From assembly GCF_014066305.1 (NCBI RefSeq), contig NW_023501059.1:372001-436000 (forward strand): a stretch of 64,000 nt of DNA. The letters are read 5' to 3'. The notes beneath the pieces were generated by a model that had not been told where the DNA came from, searched no databases, and saw only the letters and a list, made by a program, of their open reading frames with translations. The translations under genes were made by a program, and so were the position numbers. Source of the stretch: Letharia columbiana. Its lineage: Eukaryota > Ascomycota > Lecanoromycetes > Lecanorales > Parmeliaceae. This document shows positions 44,656 through 55,926 of the stretch, one piece after another (position 1 is the stretch's first letter; the number at the start of each line of letters is the position of its first letter).

Positions 44656-45859
44656 CCCGCGGGGGGGTAGGGGGGTCCGTGGTTCCATGTTTGCGTGTGT
44701 GTATGTGTGTGATCCTTTTGGATCCGAGATAGATTAGGCAAGACGGAATGAAATGAAATACAGGGTAAAATCTCCACGAGCTCCGTTTTTGTTTTTCTTT
44801 TTCTGGTGCTGCAGCACTTCCAGTACCCCCACCAGCATCAGTCCTTTCTCTACCAATTTCGAAGAACGAGCATGCCGATCTTACAAACAAGATTTGTCGG
44901 CAAAGTGAGTGAGCTTATCAAACTCCCCAACTGCTACCAAAAAAAACCTTACGACAAACCCCAGTCATGGAAATTGACACGCGCCATTACTCCCCTCCCC
45001 CCCAAGACCGTGTTTCTCAGCAACGACGCAGCGCTCCCCCACCACAAATTGTCAAAAATCTCCCCCGAGGAAAATCCATCACGGGATCCCCTCCCCCTGC
45101 ATCCATCAACCGGAAAAATCTCAATGCCGTAGGAAGTATTACAGCGCGTGACCTAGGCTCTACCTAACCCATCCCATCGCCTGGCGCCTTTACGGGTAGG
45201 GTAAGATGTCTCAGCGCCCACCATCGAAAATCTATCTACATGGTACTAGTATGGTTTCCGAATGCTTCTTCCAACAAAGCAAAGCAAAGCAAAGCAAAGC
45301 GATATGATATGATTCCACATCGCTGTTCCATATAGTTTGCAGCCGGATATACATCGTGGGGTCTACCAGCGGCCGGTTTGTTTTGTTTTGGTTTGTTTTG
45401 CCCCGAGCTCAGGTGTTCTGACGGTGCGGATGGATGATTCCGATGGTGGTGGCGTCCTGATCTTTGCACCTTTTTCCGCTTGTCGCCCTAAAGTAGGCAT
45501 CGTTTAGCCATGTCCCCTGTGCAACGGTGGGGGGTGAATGGGAATGGGCTTGGTCATGAGTAAGAGGGATTGCGGATTTTGAATGGAGTGTACTCGGGTA
45601 ATGGCCGTGACTGTGGGGGGAGGGCCTTTTGGGACTGTTGTAGGCTTTGGATCCTTTGTCACGTGATTAAGATCGTTTGACGTCTTATTGCGAGGCAGTT
45701 TCATTGGGGTTTTGGGCTATTTGGCTTTGGGGTGGTTGTCAGGCGGTTGGCTGATGTGGCTGGGTTTAGAGTAGAGTGAAAGCCTTCATGTGGGAACAGA
45801 CCATGCAAGCGTGTTTCAGTCATCCACACGGGCGATTGTATTCACAGCATCTATGAGGG
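44656..45859. other. Intergenic, with an AAAGC microsatellite
   Basis: The 3' region of two convergent genes. (AAAGC) repeats lie at about 45275-45300 and TTTTG/GTTTG runs at about 45377-45400. No gene is recognised. Confidence 0.45.
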
Positions 45860-46885
45860 TCAACTGTGGCAGCTATCATACATCTTGGAGATACTGCCAT
45901 GTTCATAGTTGAACTGCAATCCTTTGGTTAACCCATTCTGGTCTGACCAAAGGTGACTTTGCCAGCTGGGATCCTCAACAGAGAATCCATTTCCCAGGTC
46001 ATGCCAAGCCTCGAGGACGGCCTCATCACCTTGGACCACCACCGAATAGTCTGTTGGGCAGCGATGACATGAAAACAGCTCAGTGTGTTGATCTGGCATA
46101 GTCGCCGCATTGATAACAGCCTTTTGCAAAATCGCGGCAAAGGAGTGGCCTAGTCCCGTGCCAAGGCCAAAATGGTGGTGAGGGCAGAATACTATATACT
46201 TGTAGTAATCTTTCTTTGCTGCGTCTCGAAGCGGACCTGCATACAGGACGTATGTCGCCAACAGTATGAATCTGGCGTTGACGACCTTCGGCTTTGCGGC
46301 GAATGTCTTGATGATAGGAGAGCCGACTGGACGAATCTCAAAATTTTGAAGAATGTTCGTCCGACAATCCTGGTGCTTTTCCTTCATTCGAGAGTACTTC
46401 AGTGCCAGCTGTACGTGATGGAACGAAACTGCGTAGGAGCGTTGCGGACGCAGATGATCAAACATTTGGTATGGTGTGCGGCATGAGTGGCGGCGGCGAT
46501 GCCAGTTTGTCAAATTTGGGATGTCATCAGGTTCCACAGGGTGTAAGATATTGCACCTGATACAATGATAGTTATCCGGCAACAAGTTCCCTAGCTCGGC
46601 CAATGTATTGAATCGATCCTCCCGCACGATAGCTTTTAATTGAAAAGAGCACTTACTGCGCAGCATGTACCACATAGCCTTGCAGGTATGAGAGAGTAGG
46701 ATCTTTGCGGATAGAGGGAGTTCGTCGCATATACTGCAAAGGATGTCGAGAGGGAGATCTAGAAAAGCAGACCTCTGCTCTACCGCTGGCGTCACGAACA
46801 ATTTCCAAGGCCATAGCAATTTAGCGTAGACCTGCAATGTCGAAGTGATAAGCCAGTACAAGTTCATTTTTCTCTGTGGCAGCAT
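45860..46885 (-). CDS. F-box-like protein
   Basis: A single open frame of 341 residues. Around residues 43-76 it reads LPLDILCSICDELPLSAKIL followed by LSHTCKAMWYML, the pattern of an F-box: Leu-Pro start, hydrophobic spacing, then a conserved Cys/Trp region. F-box proteins link substrates to the SCF ubiquitin ligase through Skp1. Further on, CIRCNILHP (residues about 98-106) is typical of a large set of fungal F-box proteins of unknown target. The remainder has no domain I know. An alternative start is Met7. It stands between the elongase and the thioesterase-like gene; any role there is unknown. Confidence 0.75.
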   Translation of the reverse strand: MLPQRKMNLYWLITSTLQVYAKLLWPWKLFVTPAVEQRSAFLDLPLDILCSICDELPLSAKILLSHTCKAMWYMLRSKCSFQLKAIVREDRFNTLAELGNLLPDNYHCIRCNILHPVEPDDIPNLTNWHRRRHSCRTPYQMFDHLRPQRSYAVSFHHVQLALKYSRMKEKHQDCRTNILQNFEIRPVGSPIIKTFAAKPKVVNARFILLATYVLYAGPLRDAAKKDYYKYIVFCPHHHFGLGTGLGHSFAAILQKAVINAATMPDQHTELFSCHRCPTDYSVVVQGDEAVLEAWHDLGNGFSVEDPSWQSHLWSDQNGLTKGLQFNYEHGSISKMYDSCHS

Positions 46886-48703
46886 GCGATGGAAAAAAAG
46901 AAATTTTAGGGGTAGCAGACGCGAGAAAGGATAGTAAGAAGATGAATAGAGAATGCACGTAGGTAATTGTAGGTGCTGGAGCTGGTGTCTGTTTTCCTTC
47001 CAAGGCTAGAATTGTTTGAGATAAGAGAGTGCGATGGAACTTGAGACGAAGGCTTAAGTTTGTCCAGAGCAAGAAAGATAAAGTAGAGGTACTTGTAAGA
47101 AGAGGAAATCGAGCTTATAAAAGATGTGGGCAGATGCCTCGTAGGCTTAATAATGTAGGTTGCTGGGAACTAAACCTAAAAGGTAACCGTAAATGGTTGA
47201 ATTTTCTGCAGGCTGTGAAATCCTCCCCGCGCCCTCTCTCAAACCCAACCTATTCGGAAGACTACAACACACCTCGTAGGTGATCAACCTCACGGAAAAC
47301 TTGTCGGCCTATGACAACCGAAGCGAAGCAGAAAAAGGGAGCAATATCTTAGGCGCTATTAGGCGCAGGTTTGAGATGCTCGGCTGGTGAGGGGTTTAAA
47401 TCAATTTCTTGATATTCCGTCAAGTGACGCCTTACCCAATGAAGCTTTAGCGTGGCCGCCTTACCGGAATCGGTAATTCACACAGGTCGTGTGGGGCGCT
47501 GAACCCCTGAATTTTACCCCCTGCCAGACGATGGGATATCCCACGAGGCAGAAGATTTGCCGAAGACCAAAAAAAAATAAACGAATGGTGGATGTATTTC
47601 GAGTTACAAGTCGTGAAGATCAAAGCGAGGACCCCGATTACGGCGACAGGGGCTGGCAACGAGATCCACCTGTACGTGGTGCCGGCTACGAACCCTCTGA
47701 CAAAGATTCCTATGCCTTCGGGAGTCTGCTCTGTACCTGTTTAGCAGCTGCTACGCGTTGATTGGGTCCCGACTCGTCAGCTATAGTAGACGTAAACTTA
47801 CGGTCCGACACGTTAGAGGAGCCAAGAGATCTTAAGGGAGCGTATATTTACACATAGATATACGATCGGATTCTTCGATTACGATAACGGTTAACTACGT
47901 ATAAGCGAAAATCGAATAACGAGACGCGTTAGATCGAGGGTTAACGCGTCCCCCTCGAAGAATTCGGTATTATCGATATGACGGCGAGCCCCACCCCTCT
48001 CGGTCGGATAATACCTCCCTCCCTCGCTAATCGATAACTCTTCCCTAAATATTATAAGTACCCAACTCCGGCTATAAACGAGTCAGCTCGTTTACGAGAA
48101 TTGTATGAAGGTTTTCTACAGGAAAGAGACCAGACAAGAGAGCTGAATCTAATGTGCTTTAAAAATACCTTCTTGACAGCGGAGTCAGCGAGTAACAAGT
48201 GATAGCCGTATATCTCCCAGTCAGCTATCGACGTGCGAATAGGCCTCGATTAGATCTTATATCCCTACGGGAATCGAAGCGAGCTCTCAACTTCGGTTTG
48301 ACAAATATCACTATTCTCTCTCTTACGTGACGATATACAATGGAGTACTGGGTGTCTAAGGGTACATAGAATAGAGAGGCTAGAGCTCGGCCCGGAGAAA
48401 TAAGGAAAAAGCTTTAAGGTATATTATAGAGTGTAATAGTGTCTGGTTGTAATGAAGGCTTTGGAATTCCTAATATAATGTACATAGCCGTGATTCTACA
48501 AAACCACGATTATCTGCCGTACCTCAAATGAGGTACGGATACCGGATATAGTCGTAAGGCCGAGTGGGTAAAAACGGTTGCACTCTGGGCTACGCCTTTC
48601 AATGGGAAGGGGTACGAACAGAGGCACGGCCCTCCGATGTAGGAATTACACACACACACACACACACGGCGACAGGAATGAATGACAGGCAAATATAAGG
48701 TAG
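46886..48703. other. Intergenic; small RIP-like patch and a CA microsatellite
   Basis: No gene is recognised. About 47780-48060 is rich in CG and TA with few CA or TG, like a small RIP-mutated remnant, perhaps a decayed LTR. An (AC) microsatellite of about ten units lies at 48648-48667, directly 3' of the thioesterase-like gene. Confidence 0.45.
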
Positions 48704-49803
48704 TCACAGATCGAAATGCCTCCCGAGGAGATCCACATCGGCGAAGAAATCTTGCTCCAGATCGTCGAGATCACCCCCGTTCACCGTACCCATACCGCGC
48801 CGTCTCTCATTCTCAATCATCTCGGATGTGCACCCTCCTGTCTGCATGTTCGTTACCTTTTGGCTTCCGATCCATCCATCCCCATCAACGGAGTCGGATT
48901 GGCGCAAGGTGTCGAGTGCATATTGATGCTTGTGCGAGTCTTCGATGCCTGCTTGCCCTGTCACTTCGTTTAAAGTGTGGTGATGCGCCGCCGCTACGGG
49001 GAGAATGGGTCGCGGAAAGATTTCATGCGGCCATAGCCCCGAGGTACGGAGCATGACTTCGGGCGGGATTGTCCGGCGCCCGGATTTGAACACGCACTGG
49101 CTGATCGCCGTGGCGCAAACGGTGGTTCCTTTGCTTTTTGGGTCTTTGCGGACGAAGTGCGTGATGGTGTACAGCCATTTGGTTTCCCACGAGAGGACCC
49201 TGGTCCACATTTCGTACCGCTCGTAGGGCCTGATCTCGCGTCTGAAGGAACACTTGACTGCCCCTAGTTTAATCGTGAAGCTGTCCTTTCGGAGGTTGAT
49301 GATGCCGTTGCCGTGCTTATGCCGAGCTCGGTCTATGCCGACGGAGAAGAGTGTGCATAACAAGTGCGTTCGAGCAATGTCGAGGTCGGAATAGTAGGTG
49401 CTGTTGGACTCTGCCTTTCGAGTAAGCATTGGCGAGGAGGAGTCATTCGCGTAATAACGAGGCAATTTCCTTACTGTGCCAATTGAAGTCGATTTCGCTA
49501 AGAGAACAATGGGAAGACGTAACGAGCGGCTTAAAAATGCAATTGGGAGTTGGTCCAGGCTCAGCGCGCTGGCAAGGTAGCACAAATCGTAGGGCGTTGA
49601 GCAAACGAATCTATGAAGGGGAGAAGACGTAAGAATGGAGTGAAGCTGGGAGTCAAGGGCAGAAGACTTACATGCCAGACCAGAGGGAATGTTTTGATGT
49701 CGGTCACAAACAGTGCCAAAACTGTAAGCTTCCATGCGAAATCTTTTTGCAAAAAATCCAGCAGAAAGATGGTGATGAGTGAAGGAAAGAATTGGGAGGC
49801 CAT
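48704..49803 (-). CDS. THEM6-type thioesterase-fold protein
   Basis: Exons (minus strand) 49803-49672, 49610-49475 and 49410-48704 encode 324 residues; both introns (61 and 64 nt) are GT-AG. The N-terminal hydrophobic segment (MASQFFPSLITIFLL) and KTFPLVWHIRLLNALRFVL are followed by EIDFNWHKSNSTYYSDLDIA. That block is the hotdog-fold entry block of the fungal/animal THEM6 (acyl-CoA thioesterase-like, 4HBT_2) family, which bears the conserved Asp. Later RPYERYEMWTRVLSWETKWL is the second family signature. The C-terminal ~80 residues are acidic and probably disordered. By family it may hydrolyse acyl-CoA thioesters, but activity for THEM6 proteins is poorly established. The HKSN codons are assembled at the second splice, which supports that intron. 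Confidence 0.87.
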
Positions 49804-50414
49804 AATGACGGTGGCCAGAAGGAGTAACCGTGTACTTCGGGGTGGTCAGATAGAGAGGCTTGAATTTGTAGGTGATGATGATGGATGACAATACCGTACC
49901 ATTCTTGACCCCAGATTTCATAGAGCAGACCGTAGTGCTCACCACGAACAGGCACTAGGAGTTCTGTAGCAAGATGCAAATATTTGGGCAGATTTGGAAA
50001 TGGTAAGAGCAGCGTTGACAGAGCAGGGATGAGAATTCGAGCAAGAGCGTCAGGTCAAGGTTCGCGTCAAGTCAAATGGTGTTAGTCTCTCTAGACACAG
50101 ATATGGATAGAGATACAAATTAGCAAAAGAGAGTCCGGTGAGTCGGCGAGTCGGTGATAGTCGAGGGCCGGTGATAAGGTAATGGATCTGATCTCAGGTT
50201 GGGGAAATTGCCCGAAACTCTATTCGACTTAGTAATAATAAGACCTTACTTTACCTCTTGTAAAGTAAGATCTTACCTAAGTTACCTTACATGTACTAGT
50301 ACCTGACCTCGCTTACCTGAGGAGATAATTAGTATCGCATCTAGCCCGACCTGGATCATTTCGGCGTTACTCCAAATCACTCGACTCCATATTGGGCTTC
50401 TCCTTCTTCACCAG
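49804..50414. other. Upstream region of the thioesterase-like gene
   Basis: No gene is recognised. Around 50225-50320 a TAAGACCTTACTTTAC word is answered by GTAAAGTAAGATCTTAC, a strong local inverted repeat of about 17 bp, followed by further TACC(T)TTAC words. Confidence 0.5.
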
Positions 50415-50816
50415 TCACCACATACTCTTCAGCTTCTGGAGGAATGCCGCTTCAACTGATCCTGCCACCAACTTACAACTTAGCTCCCGCTTCGTCAACA
50501 CACCGTCTTGGACCAGCATCGAGGTCGATGGGCGATCTGGAATCCCATCGGGAACTATGACTCCATATTCCATAACGACTTGAACGTCTGACCACATATC
50601 ATACTTTTCTTTCAACGCTTCGCATTTGATCTCCTACTTAGCCACTGCTCGAGCTCCGCGGGCTAGGAGAAATTTCTTCAAATATTCCGATGTCAAAGCG
50701 GCCTCTTGGAAGCTAGAAATGCATCCGTGCAGCTTTGTTCCATCGGCACTCGCTTCTCTCTTTCCAACAGCCGAGCGAATCTTTCTCCTATCCATTGCTT
50801 TCCGTATTTGAAGCAC
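50415..50816 (-). pseudogene. Hypothetical gene remnant with an in-frame stop
   Basis: On the minus strand one frame runs from about 50816 through SADGTKLHGCISSFQEAALT and KKFLLARGARAVAK to a TAG. It then continues in the same frame with EALKEKYDMWSDVQVVMEYG to a stop at 50415. The composition is protein-like, but no domain is recognised and no donor/acceptor pair would remove the stop. It is either a pseudogene or an unrelated C-terminal exon. It is transcribed away from the exporter gene starting at 50991. Confidence 0.4.
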
Positions 50817-50990
50817 GTGTGAAATGTGGATATCGGTGGGCCTGGCCTCTGGTACTTTAGTAATGTCGTAGACTGAACAACTGTAAGACTCAACTTATAC
50901 ACTCACGCTTCCATCCTACGCCTATGTCCCCACCGCCAACGAGGCCTATCAACGAATCGACCAAGGCCTCCTTGAGTAAATCGCCTGATC

Positions 50991-52812
50991 ATGTCTTCCG
51001 CGCACCACGACGCCGCCAAGGTACTGGCGGAAGATGGATTTGACAGGACGCCCACTCCAAATTCGCAACAGCTCGAGAAGCATACCGCTGCAGAGGGCAC
51101 ATTCGAGAGCCAGGTAGCCCAACATCCAGCACCTCTGGCTCTTTTTCTTCTCATGCTGGCCATATCCATGTCCATATTTCTCGTGGCCTTGGACCGGACG
51201 ATTATTACGACTGTGAGCGATCATCTCCGACTTTCACTGGTATTGCTGATCCGTCTCATCGTCAGGCGATACCCCATATCACCAATCACTTCCATTCCTA
51301 CAACGATGTCGGCTGGTACGCGAGTGCATACCTCATCACCGCCTGTTCCTTTCTACCGACATACGGACGCTTATATGGCATGCTGAATACGAAATGGCTC
51401 TTCCTCAGTGGGCTCTTCTTGTTCGAGCTTGGAAGTCTGATATGCGGCGTGGCGCCTACGTCTCCGGTTCTCATTGTTGGTAGAGCCGTTGCTGGAATAG
51501 GAAGCGCTGGAATTTTGACGGGGTCTTTCGTGGTCGTTACACGCAGTTCTCCACTGCGAAAGCGGCCCTTGTACGCTGGTGTTGTTGGAATGATGTGCGT
51601 CATTCCTCTCCATCGAGTTCGTGACGGTCGGAACTTGCTAATGGACGGACTGGTTCCTGCTTTAGGTTTGGAGTCGGAGCCATTGCTGGCCCCATTCTGG
51701 GAGGTGCCTTCACGGACCGTGCCACCTGGCGCTGGTGCTTCTACTTTAACCTACCTCTAGGGGGCTTGATAGCCGCAGCGACTGTGGTCTTCTTCAAGCC
51801 GCACGATGAGAACACTTCTGCCCGGCGCTCTCCGATCCAAGTCCTTGTTCAGCTTGACCTTTTCGGTAATGTAATACTTCTGTCGACAGCGGTCATGTTT
51901 TTCCTGGCTATGCAATATAGTGCACAACCTCATGCATGGCATACCGCTCGCGTCATTGGTCTACTCGCCGGAGCGGGAGCTGGACTCATCCTTTTCATTG
52001 TCTGGCAATGGCGGAGAGGCGAGCGAGCCCTTATACCTCCTTCCATCATGCTTCAACGCAGTGTAGCCGCGGGTTGTATCAACACCTTTTTCGTCTATGC
52101 CACGCTTCTGACCCAGATCTACTACCTTCCCGTCTGGTTTCAAGCCTGCCGGGACAACAGTGCGCTGGGTTCAGGCGTCAGTATGATCCCGTATGCGTTG
52201 GGGTGTTCCCTCTTCACAATCCTGACGGGTGCTTTCGTCTCGAAAATTGGCTACTTCACACCTCCCGCAATTGTTGGCTGCGCCATTGCAACGATTGGAT
52301 CCGGTCTACTCAGCACACTGGCAGTCAACACCGACTCTTCGAGATGGATCGGCTACGAGGTCCTTGTTTCGATCGGACTCGGTATGGCAAATCAGCAAGG
52401 CTACGTCGCGGTGCAAAGCGTCCTCAGCCTCGACCAGATCGCCGTTGGTTCCGCCCTGGTGTCCGCTTTTCAAAGTCTGGGTGGTGCCGTCTTCGTTAGC
52501 GTCGGCAACAGCGTTCTCCTTAACGAGCTCTATGATGCAGCACTGCCTGGTGTTGACATCAACGCCGTCATAGTCGCTGGTGCCACCGGATTCCGTACGT
52601 TTCTTCCGAAAGAACAATTACCAGCACTTCTCAATGTGTACAACCAGGCATTGCGGAAGGTTTTCCTCATGAGCATCGTATTTTCGGGCCTGGCGTTCTT
52701 AGCTGCTCTCGGCCTTGAGTGGAGGAGTGTCAAGGGCGAAAAGGGCGAAAAGGGTGACTCGGAGGCGCTCAATGATCAATCTGAACAAGACAATCCAGGT
52801 CTTGGATTGTAG
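50991..52812 (+). CDS. MFS drug:H+ antiporter (DHA2, 14-TMS type)
   Basis: Exons 50991-51212, 51266-51594 and 51666-52812 encode 565 residues; introns of 53 and 71 nt are GT-AG and keep the frame. After a ~45-residue hydrophilic N-terminus, the first helix leads to LDRTIITTAIPHI (motif D1-like). It continues with YASAYLITACSFLPTYGRLY, GRAVAGIGSAGI and GAIAGPILGGAFTD, the antiporter motif C that marks efflux pumps. WRWCFYFNLPLGG is a further DHA2 hallmark. About fourteen helices can be counted. The family exports toxins, secondary metabolites and drugs in exchange for protons (for example ToxA- and AflT-like proteins). The C-terminus is charged with a KGEKGEKGD repeat. Beside the thioesterase-like, elongase and P450 genes it could export their product; that is inference. 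Confidence 0.93.
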
Positions 52813-53139
52813 TGATTAGACAACAGACTAGCTACGCAACACATAACTCTACATAATCCTCACGGTATGCTCGAAGTTAGGAGAGAGCGTAAAGAGAGAT
52901 AAAGAAAAACGGAGAAAGACGGAGATAATTTGATATTTCGGCCAGGTCTTGGCACTTTTAAGTCTTGGCACTGAAAAAGCAAGCTTCCCTATGAGTTTGT
53001 ACGCAAAATTTCATGCTGTTTGAAGCTGTGAAGGCGCACAACATTCAATCGGCAGGGACTCTTCTGGTTGGGCCCACCTACGGTCTTCATCTTTTCTGTG
53101 AAACAAGGTTGTCTGCATCCTACAAGAACAGCTGTTGCA
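52813..53139. other. Intergenic between exporter and Tsr4 gene
   Basis: Purine-rich downstream part (GAGAGATAAAGAAAAACGG); no other signal is seen. Confidence 0.5.
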
Positions 53140-54477
53140 ATGCCTCCAAACGATAGCGATTCTTCTGATGATGAGAGTGGGAGCTTTACAACTACGAATG
53201 TCTTACTTGGCTATGCCTCGAAAGAGCCTACAGACGATGAGTTCAGCCAGCTTGGAGGCTACCCGGTATGACTGCACCCCATTGCATCGAGCGCCTGCTA
53301 AAGAACCTAACAAGCTGGCTAGGGATGGCTAGACGGAAACGGTGCTCCCTCGGCGGAACTGGCGAAATGCAAGGTCTGCAATAGCATGATGACACTACTC
53401 CTACAACTCAATGGAGACCTACCGGAGAGATTCCCGGGACATGAGCGGAAGCTCTATATCTTCAGCTGCAGGCGAAAGGCATGCCGGAAGAAAGAGGGGA
53501 CCATGAGAGCTATCAGAGGCATCAGGGTCTCGAAGGCTTCCGCTGGGAAACCAAAGAAGAAGGCAAACGGCACAGCGCCACCAGAAATACCAAAGCTTCA
53601 ACCTGCAGCTCCGAGCCTGGGCAACAGCCTCTTTAACTCCACCTTTTCGACCTCTGCCAGCTCCAACCACAATCCGTTCTTGATCTCCACAACCACAAGC
53701 TCCCAACCTACCAACCCATTCGCCGCTTCACCCAACTCAAACACTTCTCCCGTCTCATCTCTCGCACCCAAACCACCTCAGCCACCATCGACAGATCTCC
53801 CCACAACCTTCGCCCAAAAAGCCCGCATCTCCTCCCCTCCACCCACTCCTGCCCACAAGGAGCCATGGCCCTCTCCATCCTCCCTCCCGAACCCATATCC
53901 CTCCTATCACCTCGATGCGGAGTACGAGAGTCTCGACCCCGACCCACCCGCTCCGTCGAAGACAGCGATGGACACAGACGCAGAAGGTCCAGGCGGCAAC
54001 GACGACGAAAAAGACGCCTTTGAATCCACAATCGACAGGACGTTCCAAAAGTTCGCAGACCGCTTGGCCCAGAACCCGCAGCAGGTGCTACGCTACGAAT
54101 TCGGAGGAGCGCCGCTGCTGTATTCGAAGACGGATGCCGTGGGCAGAACACTCACGCCTCCTCATCCATCATCGTCGTCGTCATCATCGTCTGGAACCAA
54201 GATCCAGACCGTGTCCCAGCCTCGTGAAGGGAGCAGAATACCGCGCTGTCCCAACTGCAACGCGTCTCGGGTCTTTGAGCTGCAGCTCGTGCCGCAGGCG
54301 ATTGCGGAGTTGGAACTGGAGGAGGAGGGGCTGGAGGGGATGGAGTGGGGGACCGTGATGTTGGGCGTTTGCGAGAAGGACTGCGCGGAGCGGGGCGTGG
54401 GGGTGGGAGAGGTGGGGTGGGTGGAGGAATGGGTCGGGGTGCAGTGGGAGGAAGATGCGAAAGCGAGTGCGCGGTGA
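53140..54477 (+). CDS. tsr4: Tsr4/PDCD2-like protein (40S ribosome biogenesis)
   Basis: Exons 53140-53265 and 53323-54477 encode 426 residues; the intron is 57 nt. The N-terminus reads LLGYASKEPTDDEFSQLGGY, and the exon junction joins it to WLDGNGAP and CKVCNSMMTLLLQL, the first treble-clef zinc region of PDCD2/Tsr4 proteins. RKLYIFSCRRKACRKKEGTM follows. A long Ser/Pro/Thr-rich linker (about residues 130-260) separates this from the PDCD2_C domain, where FQKFADRLAQNPQQVLRYEF, PRCPNCNASRVFELQLVPQA and WGTVMLGVC are family signatures. Tsr4 is a dedicated chaperone of ribosomal protein uS5 (Rps2), needed for 20S pre-rRNA processing. The start at 53140 is preferred over an in-frame ATG at 53068 because the acidic DSDSSDDE start is typical. 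It converges with the eIF3k gene. Confidence 0.94.
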
Positions 54478-54806
54478 TGGGAAAAGGGGGAGATGTCATG
54501 ATGAGGCGATGATACCTGGATGTAAAAAGAGATGCGACATGGCGTGAACATAACCATGCATAGCGGACAGAACTGATCTGAGATGCTTTTCCATTCAACG
54601 TGCATATTCCATGCCCCACGAGAGCACACCGCCGTGTCTATTTCCGCTCATGAGCTCGTAACTTTCTATGTCCATGCCGACCTGACCGACCATCCGAACC
54701 CTCCTCACACCCCCTCCTCAGCCACCACGCAGATGCTAAAGCCATCGTCCCATCCCGCTCTCCCCCCACCAAGAGCCAACCCCAGTCCCCCATCCCCCAT
54801 CCTCCA

Positions 54807-55926
54807 TCAAGCCGGCTGCTCATACGCCCTCCTAACCACCCTCCCAAACTGCTCGAACCGGACCTCCTCCCTCACCACCGTCCCCTTGGCCTCATTCTCC
54901 TTATTAACCGGCACCACCACCCTCCCCCCTCCCCCCCCACCGCCATCATCAACCCCCCACCCGCAAATCTCCCTCACGAAGGCCTCGAAGTCTTGCCCGC
55001 GCAGATTCAGCCAGCCCTCGGCGACGGGGCGCTCGACGGCGCGGCAGCCCTGGCCGACGGTGACGGCGATGCGGACGCGCATCAGCTCCTCGAAGCCGTT
55101 GACGTCGGCGACGAGGTCGGCGTAGAGGTCGTCCGAGTCGAGGAGGTCCCAGAAGTCGCGGTAGGCGCAGCGCTCGAGGCGGGCGTTGAGGCGGGCGAGC
55201 TTGCGCACGGCTTCGGCGAGCGGGGCGTCCGGGGTGGGAGGGGGCGCCGTTGGTGTACTGGTGGGGTTGGGGTTGGTGGAGGGGGCGGGGAGGGGGAGGG
55301 GGAGGGGGAGGAGGGGGAGGGGAGGGAGAGGATGTGGGGCGGGAGGAGGTGGAGGCAGAGGGCGAAGTCCGGGGCCGGGAAGACGGTGAGGGCTTTGACG
55401 AGGATGTTGGTGACGGGTTCGTCGCGGGTGAGGTGCGGGTTGAATTGGTATCTGTGGGGGGAGGAAGGGAAGGGGGGGTGGTGGTTAGTGAGGGTCTTTG
55501 AAGAGAGGGGGGGGGGTGAAAGAGGGGATTGAAAGCGAGGGGAGGAGGGGGAAGGGGGGTGGGGTCAGATAGAGCTAATAAACTAGCATCAGGAGCGGAG
55601 ACTCGATTCAAATTCCGTCTCGGTGCTCGGTCAGGTAATAGGAAACGTTTGAAGGTTTGGTCATCATGTATATCCCCCCCCCCGGGTCCCCAAAACGCAC
55701 ACGCACAGAAAGAGAGAGAGAGAGAGAGAGACGGAAGCAAAAGGTGTAAAACTCACAGCTTCAGCAGCGCCAAATTCGCATAGCAGTCATAGGTGCGGTC
55801 CTCGCACTGCTGTGTGACATAGTCTTGGAATATGGTCGTCGTTTCGGGATTGTATCGGTCGAGACCGTTGAGGATGGCTTCGATGTGTTCGGGCCTGTCG
55901 GGCGCGGAGTCGAAGGCTATGCCCAT
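54807..55926 (-). CDS. eif3k: eIF3 subunit K, with an apparent frameshift
   Basis: Exon 1 (55926-55757) encodes [33 protein letters not shown] and [12 protein letters not shown]. After a 305-nt intron (55756-55452) exon 2 continues [20 protein letters not shown]. This is the start of eIF3k, a PCI/HAM-domain subunit of the eIF3 complex that brings the 40S subunit to mRNA. The C-terminal half (55208-54807) has [20 protein letters not shown] and ends [10 protein letters not shown]. The two halves are in different frames. The switch lies in a C-rich tract at about 55285-55345, where no GT-AG intron can be placed. One missing base, from assembly or real, would restore the frame. The proline-rich insertion there and an acidic/glycine insertion near the end are unlike most relatives. 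The long intron carries (AG)11 and C-runs. Confidence 0.88.

Noticed and set aside
48550..48640. tRNA-like sequence (GGCCGAGTGGG)
   Set aside because: The D-arm-like word is not followed by a cloverleaf with anticodon and T arms.
48704..49945. Single 413-codon open frame as the thioesterase-like gene
   Set aside because: Its N-terminal part is intron and wrong-frame sequence; the spliced model restores conserved family blocks on both sides of each junction.
54949..55740. 263-codon minus-strand open frame and G-rich plus-strand frames (54993-55532) over the eIF3k gene
   Set aside because: Composition is Pro/Ser/Arg or Gly/Glu low complexity caused by the C-rich tract; the conserved eIF3k residues lie in other frames.
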